A DNA stretch of 64,000 bases from Closterium sp. Naga37s-1 (GCA_947471745.1 CANJKZ010001028.1:280501-344500); one strand, 5' to 3'; counted from the first letter of the stretch, positions 39,602 to 49,709 are shown. Notes: a model not told the origin generated them from the sequence alone. Numbers and translations: made by a program.

Positions 39602-39686
39602 GTAATAGTGACTCCGTCTCACCCTTCTTAACTGACTGTTCTTTCACCTTCTCAATTTTTACTAACGATCTGGTTGAATCCTGCAG
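39602..39686 (+). other. Candidate spliceosomal intron in LINE ORF1
   Basis: 85 bp starting GTAATAG, with a perfect TACTAAC branch-point motif (39660-39666) about 20 nt before the acceptor ATCCTGCAG (ends 39686). Splicing joins frames in phase 1 and gives an open continuation '..HRLNAASLKATALLLPILRD'. Introns are not expected in elements that copy themselves through RNA. Confidence 0.5.
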
Positions 39687-39949
39687 CTGCATCCCTGAAA
39701 GCCACCGCGCTCCTCCTCCCTATTCTTCGAGACCCTGCACTGGCACTCATCTCCTCGGGAAGCAATAGGGAGGAGTGGTTGTGCACCCAGGCTAGGTGCA
39801 AGAAGGCCCACGTGAAATGCTTCATGTCGTCGTCAGATCATATTGTATCTGCAGCTCACCTCATCTGCCAGGAAAAGCTCGGCACCGCGACCAAAAGCTC
39901 CCTCGAGAAGACGAACCTTGCCGTTATCAAGAAGGACTTCGGGATCTGA
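39687..39949 (+). pseudogene. LINE ORF1, C-terminal part
   Basis: After the candidate intron the frame runs 'AASLKATALLLPILRDPALALIS', then a Cys-rich 'CTQARCKKAHVKC' and 'HLICQEKLGTATKSSLEKTNL', ending at TGA 39947-39949. An overlapping frame (39796-40059) ends in a TGA that overlaps the ORF2 start codon as ATGA (40056-40059); which frame is used in vivo cannot be decided here. Confidence 0.55.
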
Positions 39950-40055
39950 ACAACAGAGTGGAGATAGTAACTAGAGTGTGGGTCGTAGTCAGTGCGGTTA
40001 GTCTCATTACCTTTATCAGCCTGTGGATGCAGAGAGGCTGCCAGTCAGTGGTTAG

Positions 40056-40775
40056 ATGAGTAACAAGAAAAATCTTCTCACCTGCGCGTGCCTTAATGTC
40101 AACGGCCTGGGAGACATAGGGAAACAAGGCAGACTCACCAGGTGGCTTAAGGATGCGGGAGACATAGTAGCACTAGCAGACACTAGAATCCCACCCTCAC
40201 ACTCATTCTGGAACTCACCAAGTTTTACCACCGTAGTAGTAGCTCCCCGTAGAGCGAAAGCCGGCGGGGTTGCCATCCTCCGCAAGAATCCCTCCATCAA
40301 CTTCACAGTCATTAAAATCCATCCATCAGGCAGAATTATTCACACGGTAGTTAACGGTCCAGGCATCCAACTTACCTTACTCGCGGTATATTTCCCCTCA
40401 AGCCCTTCAGCCAGAGCCCCCTTCATCCATAGTGCCTTAGGACCACTGATAGATCAGATACCGCCGACGTCACACCTGCTGATCATAGGCGACCTTAACA
40501 TTATAGAAGATCCAACCTTAGATAGAACATCCCGTAATGGCTCGACAGCTGAGAATGACATACTATACGGTCGTTGCAACGCTTTCCAGTTATCTGACGC
40601 TTTCGTACTTTATACCCGGGATGCAGGGAGTACACCTTTTATGCAGCTGCAGCACGAGCAAGCTCGCGTATTGACCAAGCGCTGGTGTCGATGTCTCTTC
40701 TGCCTTTCCTGTTTGACGCATAGTACATCTCGCCGAAGGAAACGATATCAGATCATGGTTTTGCAATCCAGGTAG
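40056..40775 (+). pseudogene. LINE ORF2 endonuclease domain
   Basis: ATG 40056 starts an apurinic-endonuclease-like domain: 'LTCACLNVNGLGDIGKQGRLTRWL' (Asn), 'DIVALADTRIP' (the usual 'Q/ET' motif, here ADT), 'LLIIGDLNIIEDP' (the GDxN motif). The later 'T..SRIDR.WVS..L' region is in another frame near 40640-40770 ('QALVSMSLLPFLFDA'), so a frameshift lies near 40640. The domain nicks target DNA to prime reverse transcription. Confidence 0.85.
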
Positions 40776-41410
40776 CACTCAAGGTGGATGACATAGCCAG
40801 GATGGGGCCTGGTCTGTGGAGGCTGCAGCCGTCAATGTCGCAACAGCTTGGTGTTAAACGGATTATTGAGGAGACACTGCAAAGGATTGAAGTTCAGGAC
40901 GGGAGAAGCTTTGAGCTGCTTGTTTCGAGGCTCACAGTACGGTTACGGGCGTACACAAGGCAGGAGAAAAAGAGGGTGCGCGCGACTTATACACATCTGA
41001 TTTCAGCTGTTGCAGTGTTGAGGCAGGACGTACTGGGTAACCCGGGGTGTACCTGGCGGAGATCACTTCTGGACGGAAAGGAGGCGATGCTGAAGGAGTA
41101 CCTGGCGTGGCAGCAGAAGAGGCTTCATCTCATGGCTGGGCTTGACTAGGAGCTCACAGGGGAGATATCATCGAAGCAGTTGTCGGGGCTAGTCAAGGCG
41201 AGGAAGAGCCGGACCCGCATTTTGGAGGTTAAGGTAGCGGGGGTGGTGGTCTCAGACTCGCGGAAAATTCTGGCAGCCGCATCGGAGTTCTTCCGGGACA
41301 TCTTCGGGAGAGACAGGCGATCTGACTTTGAAGGCTGGACCCCCACACCTGCAAGGACTCTGCAGGAAGAGGAGGCGACAGGGTTAGACGCGGATTAGAC
41401 AGAGGAGGAA
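40776..41410 (+). pseudogene. LINE ORF2 linker between endonuclease and RT
   Basis: One frame (40784-41410) with two TAG codons (41147-41149 and 41396-41398). Content includes 'RLTVRLRAYTRQEKKRVRATYTHL' and 'LVKARKSRTRILEVKVAGVVVSDSRKILAAASEFFRDIF', the usual 'F..L.G' linker of L1-type ORF2 before RT. It continues unshifted into RT. Confidence 0.82.
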
Positions 41411-42480
41411 GTGAGATCCGCTTTTGCAGCATTGGCGAAAAATAAATCGCCAGGAAGCGATGGCTTACCGAAGGAGTTCTTCGAAGCCAACTGGGACCTG
41501 CTGGGAGGGAGCTTCATGGCCCTAGTCAGGGACTTCAAGGCCACCGAAGCTCTGTCGGGGAAGGTCAAGGAGGCAGTGACCATACTCCTGCACAAGAAGG
41601 GAGAGAAGGATCAGTTGAGCAACTATCGGCCAATCACCCTCTTATCCTTCGCCTACAAAATACTTGCAAAGGTGATCGCGGATAGAATCAACAAAGTACT
41701 ACACCGGGTAATTTCACCAGAACATTATGGTTTCATACCTGGAAGGAGGCTCACCGACGGGGTCGCGCTGGTAGCGGATATCATCGACGCGGCAAAAAAT
41801 TGCGGGGAAGACTGGTACCTGCTGCTCGTTGACTTTCAAAAAGCCTTTGACTCAGTGTCAAGGGACTTCATCTTCCATGTGCTTGACCGCATGGGTTTTC
41901 CTTCCCGGTTGGTAACTTGGATCAGGGGTCTGCATGCAGGAACAACCACAAGGATGTTAGTCAACGGCTGGCTGGGTGCCGGGATTGAGGTGGTATCTGG
42001 AGTGCGGTAGGGTTGCCCACTAGCTCCTTACCTGTTTCTTTGCGCGGTGGAACCACTGGTGCAGAAGGTGGAATCGAAGCAGCTGGGTCTGGATGTCGCA
42101 GGTCAGTGCCTGTCGTACGTTGTTACGCGAACGACACGACTTTGGCTCTGCAAGGAAAGGAACAGATCACGGAAGCTGGAAGTATCTTGGACAAGTTTGA
42201 GAAGCAGTCCGGTTTGGCGATGAACAAAGCAAAAATCCATGGTCTTACCGCTAGGGGCGAATCTGGGAGAGAGATGACGGGGGCGTCTTTAAGTGGGCGA
42301 AGCCGAAGGACGCCGAACGATTGCTGGGGGTCTGGGTCACACCTGACGGAAGCGGGCTGCCAACCTGGGAAAAGGCAATGGAGGAGATTAAAACGAGGTT
42401 TGCACTATGGAAGCAGAAATTTCTCATGGAGAAGGCACGTGGCTCAGTGGCGAACGGCTACATCCACCCGGTAATGACCT
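41411..42480 (+). pseudogene. LINE ORF2 reverse transcriptase
   Basis: Frame 41411-42010: 'KSPGSDGLPKEFFEANWDLL', 'YRPITLLSFAYKILAKVIADRI', 'EHYGFIPGRRLTDG', 'LLLVDFQKAFDSVSRDF' (first catalytic Asp), 'GVR-stop-GC', where the near-universal 'RQGCPLSP' Gln codon CAG is TAG (42008-42010). A frameshift follows. The active site is read as 'CYANDTTLAL' near 42120, with the first Asp of YADD changed to Asn. It is inactive. Confidence 0.92.
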
Positions 42481-42521
42481 TTTAGGCGCAAGTCTACCCG
42501 CCACCTGCATCGGTATGGAAG

Positions 42522-43425
42522 GTGTTGGAGAAGCTGATACATAACTTTGTCTCCGGGAACAAAGCAACGCCGGATAGAGTGTTCCTACTTTGGAGCACAG
42601 AGCTGCTTTACACCCCGAGAAACGAAGGCGGGCTGGGAGTTCACGACCCGAACGTCACGTTGTCGTGCTTGGCGGCCAGGAGGGTTGGTCTGATGATGAC
42701 GGAGGCGAATCAGCTGAAGCGGGAGCTGATGACGCGTGCGGCCGACCTCCCAATGAAACTGGACACCTTCACAGCGCATGACCGGCTACTGCAGCACTGG
42801 GAGGGTCGGAGCCAACGGTGGAAAGAAACGTGCGAGCTGTTCATGAAATCGCCCCTCAGCATCCGGACGGTAGTGGTGACGGGAGCGGAGGTGGTGAAAG
42901 AAAGGCTCCTTTTTAACCGAGCCATCATGGTGGGTGCAACGATTCCAGTGGGAGGACAGAAAGACGCGGGAAGGCTATGGGACTGGGTTCTGGGTGACCT
43001 GGTATGGCGGCAGCAGGACGGCTCTGGCGTGTTGAAGTCCATGGCTGAGCTAACGGAGGAGCTAGGCGGGAAGGGCCTGGCTAAGCTAGCGCTGAGAGCT
43101 TTCGCAGCTGCACCAGCAGAATGGAAGGAGGCTCTGCTGACCCCCTGCACGAACTCGGCTGTCTGGGGCTCGGCGAGCGGAACATCCCTCCCGCACGTCC
43201 CAATTTTGGAAGGAGGAGAGGTGATTCTGCTGAAGCAGATGCGGAAACTTTGGTCGGGGAAGCGCGCGATGTCACAACGAATGTTGCGCTGGACCGGCAG
43301 GTGGAATGGATCGATCAATTGGGAAAAGATTATGGGAATTCGAGAGTCTCTGGTTACCCTGAGCAGACCGAGAGACATGCTCACACGGGTGTACAATTTC
43401 AACCTTCAGGTGGGGGAGAGATTGG
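42522..43425 (+). pseudogene. LINE ORF2 C-terminal region
   Basis: A 301-codon frame following RT: 'FVSGNKATPDRVFLLWSTELLYTPRNEGGLGVHDPNV' corresponds to the thumb-proximal 'W..GG.G.' motif of plant L1 ORF2, then a long helical region. It is cut by the micro-LTR element at 43426 and resumes at 43776. Confidence 0.85.
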
Positions 43426-43770
43426 TGTCAGAGGTCCACTGGTGATCCCCGATTGATCCTAGGGAAGGGTTACAGGCTCGTTGTCCTGGGGGGTTATGGG
43501 CGCATTGACCCGCTACTTAACAAGCCCTTTTATCCCAATGGTCTAGTGGTTGGGAATCTGACATGTTATCAGAGCGAAGGTTTCGGGTTCGAATCCCAGT
43601 GTGTGCATTTCGGGCATCCCAGTGCGGGGGGGTGTCAGAGGTCCACTGGTGATCCCCGATTGATCCTAGGGAAGGGTTACAGGCATGTTGGCCTGGGGGG
43701 TTATGGGCGCACTGACCTGCTACTTAACAAGCCCTTTTATCCCAATGGTCTAGTGGTTGGGATTCTGACG
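43426..43770 (+). mobile_element. Micro-LTR retrotransposon (SMART/TRIM-like), copy 2
   Basis: A 345-bp unit with 138-bp LTRs (43426-43563 and 43633-43770) and a 69-bp interior. The PBS is TGTTATCAGAGC (one change from copy 1), the B-box GGTTCGAATCC is conserved and the G-run polypurine tract is present. The target duplication ATTGG flanks it (43421-43425 and 43771-43775). The last base of LTR2 is G, not A. It interrupts LINE ORF2. Copy 1 (1659-2000) differs at scattered positions, so the two are independent insertions of one family. Confidence 0.95.
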
Positions 43771-43775
43771 ATTGG

Positions 43776-44298
43776 CGTTCCTGAGCGACAAACCACTGTG
43801 CCCTCACTGCAAAGGAGAGGAGACGTTGGAACACTGCTTTTCACCTGCCCGAAGATCCAGAGGGTGGTATCTACGCTCAAGCGATCTCTCCGCTTGCTGA
43901 ACCCACTTCGACCCACAAACTCACTGGAAGACCTGCTTTTCCTCAAAGCGGGGACCAGCACAGCCTTCTGCGAGGCAACAATCATCGCAATCACACTGCA
44001 TCAGGTCTGGCGAGAGCAGTGTGAAGCAGTTTTCCGGGGGCGCAAACTCCGAACGCGCCGAATTCTGAGGCTGATCCTGATGGCTTTTCGGAAGCATGCA
44101 AGACTGTACACGAAAGCACGCTCGACAGCGTGGCAGAAGAGGAAAAATTCGGCAAATGCTGACAAGTTCATGAAAGGATTACTAGAGGAGCAACGTATGC
44201 TGGGCAAGGTACGGCTGGAGGACGACAGGAGATGGACGTGGACTAGATGCTTTGAGTCCATCTGGACCAACCCCAGGACAGTGTATAACCCACCATAG
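43776..44298 (+). pseudogene. LINE ORF2 C-terminal zinc motif and tail
   Basis: Resumes ORF2 with 'LCPHCKGEETLEHCFSPC', the CCHC zinc motif (zf-RVT) at the end of plant L1-type ORF2, one frame shifted relative to the later tail ('RTNSLEDLLFLKAGTSTAFCEATIIAITLHQVWREQCEAVF' and a Lys/Arg-rich end). It stops at TAG 44296-44298; a short 3' UTR leads to the A-tail. Confidence 0.85.
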
Positions 44299-44397
44299 AA
44301 GTCCTCGCTAGAGCAGACAGCCTCTGTTCGGTCACGCACGGTTACGACCGCTATTGCTAGTGTGCACTTATGTTTGTGGTGTATACTTTCAATATTC

Positions 44398-44415
44398 AAA
44401 AAAAAAAAAAAAAAA
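44398..44415 (+). repeat. LINE poly(A) tail
   Basis: Eighteen A residues directly before the second copy of the 14-bp target sequence (44416-44429). Confidence 0.95.
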
Positions 44416-44429
44416 CACGCCTGCATCGA

Positions 44430-44602
44430 TGCGCAAGGCGGGCTTTGCACGCTCCCATGCGCACTCACACGCCAACACGCACGCGCCCATGGTGGATGGT
44501 GACGCTGCTGACTGTGACCTGGCAGCGGGCACTGGGCTCAGCAAGACCACATGGGGCGAGCCTATCAGCCCTGCCAGCTACCTGTTGCGCGAGTACAGAT
44601 GA
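44430..44602 (+). pseudogene. Host gene last exon, 3' part
   Basis: Completes the exon begun at 30754: the codon split at 30814 becomes ATG, and the frame reads 'MRKAGFARSHAHSHANTH' then 'DGDAADCDLAAGTGLSKTTWGEP' and 'SPASYLLREYR' to TGA 44600-44602. The restored join is seamless, which supports both the exon call and the LINE boundaries. The following sequence is AT-rich and fits a 3' UTR. Confidence 0.75.
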
Positions 44603-45050
44603 CACACACTGCAGTCGTTACTACAGAATATTACGTATGGTTATTATATGGGATGTGATAGTCTAACTTAACCGCATTTAGTTGAGTAGTTTGACTTGTA
44701 GTGCAGATACCGTACGTTAGACAGGAACACAAAGGGCCTCACTTTCTTGTACCGCATACAGGTATAGATTGACGAGTACATCTCAATAGTACAGTATATC
44801 TTGGCCAATATGTACTGTATACTTATGTTGCTCAAATAAATGGAAATTTGCTTTTAAGAGTAGTGTTAAGGATTTAATATGTTCTCTCATGGTACTTGGC
44901 AACCGGCTCCAATGGGCACAACAATGTACGCTTGGTCTCACCGGACCATTCTTAGCCCAGCACCGGCCACCAGTGTTGCCAGAACATTTTTTTTTTTTTT
45001 TTTGGTTGCGAAGCAACCTTTAACGACCGATTTTGCCAAATTTTATTTGC

Positions 45051-45095
45051 ATATTTATTTTCGTATATATTATAAAAAAACACGAAAATAAATAT
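45051..45095. repeat. 14-bp perfect inverted repeat
   Basis: ATATTTATTTTCGT (45051-45064) and ACGAAAATAAATAT (45082-45095) are exact reverse complements around a 17-nt A-rich spacer. Possible hairpin at a 3' end or a tiny MITE relic. Confidence 0.75.
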
Positions 45096-45604
45096 TTTGA
45101 ACTACAGTACCCTTCCCTAACTGTTGAGTAGTTTTGAATACTGTTCACAGTATATTAAACCATGTGCTCTTTCCTTGTCAGTGGTTTTGTGCAGATATGC
45201 AATACTGTTTGTATTAGTATGTTTTACTATTAAATGATGTTGTGGTAATGATAAATAGATGCATGATGCATAAATAATGCTATAGGATGCATAATATTTA
45301 ATATAATGCCATGAATCATTATGCACATACATGCACATAATAAAATGCATAACAGTTAACGACCCAAAAACTAAGCTACCGCCATCCCCTGCCTAGCATG
45401 GGGGGGTGGTCAATAGCAAAGATTTTGAATAGTCAACTGTCACATGAAACAACACAATCTGTAAAGTCTAGAAAAAAGGTAAACCCTATCAAATCTAGTT
45501 CAAAGTGGTCGCATAAGAGTCACTGAGTGCGCCAATGAACCTTTTGTGAAATGATGGGCCTGAGCCTTCTTGCTAAAAATCACAGACATGCATTGTTATT
45601 GCAA

Positions 45605-45740
45605 TGTATAAATTTACACATACATGCACACGCAAATCCACACATACATATGTACATACATACAAACAGACTCACATACATATGTATACGTATACACAAA
45701 CACTTACAAACGCATACACCAAACATCGTTACTCACACAG
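45605..45740. repeat. ACATACAT-rich cryptic microsatellite
   Basis: Irregular CA/TA/CATA repeats such as CACATACATATGTACATACATAC. Low complexity, no gene. Confidence 0.7.
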
Positions 45741-45900
45741 GCAAACACATTCACACAATCAAAAGCACGAACACTGGCAAACCAGCAAAAAACGCGCAAT
45801 AATAAATAACATGCAAATCAACGTTAAAAGGACAATAGGATAAATCCATATCAGTGACCAATACACATTTTCCATATTGAAATTGCATCCCTGACCAGCA

Positions 45901-46020
45901 TGTTGAAAGTACTGAAACTAGCGAAGAGTTGGATACAAGTACTAACCCTAATTGGGTTGTACCCCTTATGGGCTACCCCACTATAGCCTACACAAATGTA
46001 AAAGCTATAATGTTCTGACA
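45901..46020 (-). repeat. 3' LTR of copia F
   Basis: 120 bp, TGTTGAAAGTACTG...ATGTTCTGACA in plus orientation, followed by the complement of a polypurine tract (CACCCTAATAGGCAACGTGGGGG is the element's end region). Shares 'TACAAGTACTAACCCTAATT' with the right LTR and with G. Confidence 0.85.
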
Positions 46021-46246
46021 CACCCTAATAGGCAACGTGGGGGAGAACAAGCGGTCACAAGACCAGTCAAGAAAAGCAAAGCAAACTCAGGGTGGATCAC
46101 AAAGTCACCACACAGTCCGAGCACAAGCAAAGGGCCACGAGGCCAGTTCACATGCAGAGTGATATAAAGAGAACAAACAATACAGTGATCATATCATAGT
46201 GAGTGCAAGCATGCAGGTATATATATAAATCATAGTACAAGCAGAG

Positions 46247-46888
46247 TCAAGCAGTGAGCAAGTGAGGCAAAGTAGGCACAAGGCCTAACATAGTAGAGAA
46301 GCGCTGATGGTCACCAGGCGGAAGTGCCTTGGTGAATATATCAGCAGTGTTGGCCCTAGTGGCCACGTACGCAAGACGAAGCTGGCCACGCTGCTGCAAC
46401 TCTCGAGCAAGGAAGTATCGCAGAGCGATGTGCTTTGTTCTGTGCTCCAGTTTGTGCTCCTGACAGAAGGCAATCATGGCCTTCTTGTCTACGTACAGAA
46501 CTGGAGGCGAACGAGGCTGCTCTCCCAAGTCATTCAGCAGGTACGTGAGCCAGCATAGCTCCTGTGCAGCCATGGCTCCGGCATAGATCTCAGCCTCACA
46601 ACTGGAGCTGGGAACCGAAGACGAGTTGGTAGACCGCCAAGAAACAGAGCCGGAACCAAGGCTGAAAGTGTAACCCTGTGACGACCGCTGCGTAGCTGAG
46701 TCGTCAACCCAGGAGGCATCTGCGTGACCTGTGAGGACAACTGGACCCCGTCCTCCAAGCACGAGCCCCATGCCTGACGTACTGCACAAGTAGCGCACTA
46801 CCCTCTTCGCAGCATCCCAGTGCACCTTTCGGTGCGTACCGGGAGCCACGTAACGAGCTAGAAGGCTGAGAGGGTATGCGAGGTCAAG
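46247..46888 (-). pseudogene. Copia F RNase H
   Basis: Minus frame with 'APGTHRKVHWDAAKRVVRYLC', 'LTGHADASWVDD', 'SSSCEAEIYAG', 'LYVDKKAMIAF' (the usual VDNK is VDKK) and a 'NTADIFTKAL' end, stopping at TGA 46247-46249. A TGA at the upstream junction (near 46890) takes the place of CGA in the copia A 'CTRPDLAYP' region, separating it from RT in the same protein. Confidence 0.9.
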
Positions 46889-48401
46889 TCATGTGCACGT
46901 CATTTGGTATATGAGGCAACCCAGAAGCTCTGGGTACGGACCACTCGGCTCTACAGACTCATCAGAAGGTGGAGCTGAGAGCGAGTGGCTGGTAGACAGA
47001 GGAGTGGGTTGTGGCGAGGAGAAATGGAAGCCGAAGCGCTGAAGGACATGGTGCACCATGTGTGACTGGGTAAGGGTAATGGTGCGCCGAGCTCTGTTCC
47101 GGGTGATCTGCAAGCCAAGATAGCTGCGCAGTTCACCCAGGTCAGTGCAGGTGTGTTTCTTCTGCAGCTCGGACTTCACAAGGGTCAGTGCCTCAGTGTC
47201 AACAGTGGCAAAGACGAGGTCGTCAACGTAGACAAGGACGTAGAACGGCGGCAGCGAGGTGTGGGTGCGTAGAAACAGCGACGGGTCAGCAGTAGCAGGA
47301 GCAAACCCAAGAGTCGCAAGTGTAGTCCTCAGTGTGTCGTGCCACTCGCGAGGCGCCTGGCGGAGACCGTAGACTGGCCGCCGAAGACTCCACTGAGTAC
47401 CTGCAGGAAAAGACTCTGTGAAACCAGGTGGGCGGCGCAACCAGATCTCCTCGTGTAGGCTGCCCTGCAAGAAAGCTGTGCTGAAGTCCAGAGAGAGCAA
47501 CTCGTGGTCACGCTGAGCAGCGACGTGCAGCAGCACCCAAAGAGTAGTCATCTTCGGGGTGGGGGAGAAGAAGTAGTCAACTCCCTGTCGTTGACTGAAG
47601 CCTCTAGCAACGTAACGCGCCTTGAAGGCAGGCGGAGAACCCGGCGGCCGGTTCACCCTGAAGATCCACATGCCATCGACTATGTTTGCCTCAGGTGGGG
47701 GAACCTCATCGACGTAGGTGCCTGTGGACTTCCAGGATGCCATCTCAGCATCCATGGCTGCCTGCCACTCAGAGGAGTAAGGACCCGTAATCGCCTCTGC
47801 GTAAGAGCGCGGGGTCGGGATGTCTGGTGCATCCGGGTCTCCCTCAGGGGCAAGCAACATGGAAGCGAAACGAGGTACAGCAGCTGCAAGACACTCAAAG
47901 TCCTCCTGCCAGTCCTCAAGGACGTCCATGCCAAGAGCACACTCACCCCCGACGGACGGAGGACTGGCAAACGCAGACTCAGCAACAAGAGCAGTGGCGT
48001 AGTCTAGATGACAGAGAGCAGCTAAGTCAAGCAGCTCAGCAACGAGAGCAAACGCAGCAGCAGACTCAAAAGAAGGGTGAGTCACAGCAGTACCAAGTAG
48101 ACGAGAGACAGTGGGACTGGCAGCACGAGCGCGGTCAGACTCAGGGTCAGGGACCTCAGGAATAGAGGACTCAGGAGGAGCTGCCAGAGGAACGCGTAGA
48201 GGAAGAGAGGAAGGACGAAGGGTCATAGCGTGCGTGCCAGGGACAGGAGGAGGACGCGAACAAGGAACGCGACGAGCAGTGCGAACAGGCGAGACAGGAC
48301 GAGACGCAGGCTCACGACGCTCTGTAAGACCGCCAGACTGCGAAGTGTAAGGGGAAGGAGCAGGCAGTGGAGAGGCCGGCTGTAACGACAGCTATGACTG
48401 G
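46889..48401 (-). pseudogene. Copia F reverse transcriptase
   Basis: Minus frame 46889-48226 contains 'GMDVLEDWQEDFECLAAAV', 'WIFRVNRPPGSPPAFKARYVARG', 'LLSLDFSTAFLQGS' (catalytic Asp), 'PVYGLRQAPREW' and 'LVYVDDLVFATVD'. A short deletion changes the normal 'GVDFFQTFSPTPK' to 'GVDYFFSPTPK'. Upstream the Pro/Ser region (48227-48401) is in another frame. Confidence 0.92.
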
Positions 48402-49709
48402 TCACAGGAGGGGAGGAGTAAGGGCAGCAGAAGGCGGGGTACCAAGAACCTGTTGGAGTAGGGGAACGAAGTACGGTCGCGGCTGCACAAGGACACCAGG
48501 GTTAACAGCTCCAGCTCCTCCAGCTCCAGCACCTCCAACACCAGGGCCTCCAACTCCAGCGCCTCCAGTGCTTGTAGTACCAGACTCAGTAAGGTCTCCA
48601 GCTCCAGGACCCTCAACACCACCAGTCCCGGCAGCTCCAGTACCCTGAGTACGAGCACCTCCAGGACCAGGGGTCGTAGTACCCCCAGTAACACCAGCCC
48701 CAGTAGCAACTCTAGGACCTCCAGCTTTGGCAAGGCCAGCACCTCCAGCTCCAGAAGCTCCACTCTGAAGACGCGTACGCCGAACAAACCACTCACGCAA
48801 CTGCTGCGGAGACAGGCTCGGCGAAGCACCAGCAGGACCTCCAGACCAAGCAGCACCCTGAGGCTCCGCACCCTCCGACGCAGCACCTTCAGGCTCAACA
48901 CCCTCAAGCTCAGCAACCCCAGGCTCACCACCCCCATGCGTAACACCCCCAGGCTCAGCACCCCCAGTCTCAACACCCCCAGGCTCAGCACCCCCAGTCT
49001 CAGCACCCTCAGACTCCGCACCCCCAGGCTCTGCACCCCCAGACTCAGCACCCCCAGACGCAGCACCTCGAGCAGCATCTGAGTCGACAGCTACCTGAAC
49101 AGGCGCAGGACCAAGGAGAGGGTCTACCTGAGACACACTTGAGGGAGCAGGACCCTGGGGCGGGAGGGGGTCTACCGGAGGGGGACCGGGAGCAAGGAAG
49201 AGCGGCAGGGGCGGGGGAGGGGCAGAGCGGTAGGGGAAGAGGCGGTAAAAGGGAACCGACTCATCAAACGTGACGTCCTGTGAGGGGAAGACACAGCGCG
49301 AGGTGGGGTGGAAAAACTGCCAACCAGGCGCGTCGGGGACAAAGCCAAGGAAGACGCAGGGGATAGCACGGGGGGAGAGCTTGTCCGCTGACGTATCGCG
49401 AACAAAGGCACGAGATCCCCAGACCCGGAACACCGACGCATCGCCAACCTCCCCCGTCCTCCGCAGTGTGGGCGAGGTCTCTGGCAAGGAGACACGGGGC
49501 CAGAGGTTGAGCTGATGCGCAGCGTACCAGACCGCAAACGACCACAGAAAATGGGGAGGGGCCGCATGGATCATGGAGGTACGAGCGACCTCCATGACTA
49601 AGCCAATGCGGCGCTCAGCAATCCCATTTTGCTGAGGGGAGTCCGGAAGCGTGAACGACTGGAGAATGCCCTCCCCACGATAAAACTCCTGCAAGAGGGT
49701 GGAGGACAA
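48402..49709 (-). pseudogene. Copia F integrase C-terminus and Gly/Ala/Glu linker
   Basis: Minus frame of 435 codons: the end of the catalytic core ('FTLPDSPQQNGIAERR', with Glu), 'VWGSRAFVRDTSADKLSPRAIPCVFLGF', 'SQDVTFDES', then the linker of Gly/Ala/Glu repeats. The second catalytic Asp lies in another frame near 49730 owing to a frameshift. Confidence 0.9.

Larger units (their letters stand above)
30815..44415 (+). mobile_element. L1-type LINE (composite) inserted in a host exon
   Basis: A non-LTR element with 14-bp target duplications CACGCCTGCATCGA (30801-30814 and 44416-44429) and an 18-A tail (44398-44415). It has a 5' leader, ORF1, and ORF2 with an endonuclease, RT and a C-terminal zinc motif. 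Nested in it are copia E (31881-39186, in ORF1) and a micro-LTR element (43426-43770, in ORF2). Without these the LINE is about 5.9 kb and looks full length. ORF2 has several stops and frameshifts. Confidence 0.93.
44603..45900. other. AT-rich interval after the host gene
   Basis: No coding region. It likely begins with the host 3' UTR (AAATAAATGG at 44836). It holds a 17-T run (44987-45003), a GGTTGC-GAA-GCAACC hairpin (45004-45018), an inverted repeat (45051-45095) and an ACATACAT-rich simple-sequence stretch (about 45605-45740). Small frames in that stretch are repeat artefacts. Confidence 0.6.

Noticed and set aside
19780-42010. Firm claim of an alternative nuclear code (UAG = Gln)
   Set aside because: Kept only as a hypothesis: copia A also has a frameshift, E, F, I and the host gene have TGA or TAA stops, the copia B TAG at 9046 seems to replace Trp, and LINE ORF2 appears to end at TAG.
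43453-43770. Coding frame across the second micro-LTR element
   Set aside because: The frame starts in the LTR and only by chance stays open into LINE ORF2; the element is non-coding and flanked by ATTGG duplications.
45551-45843. Three overlapping Thr/His-rich small frames
   Set aside because: They are six-frame shadows of an ACATACAT simple-sequence stretch.
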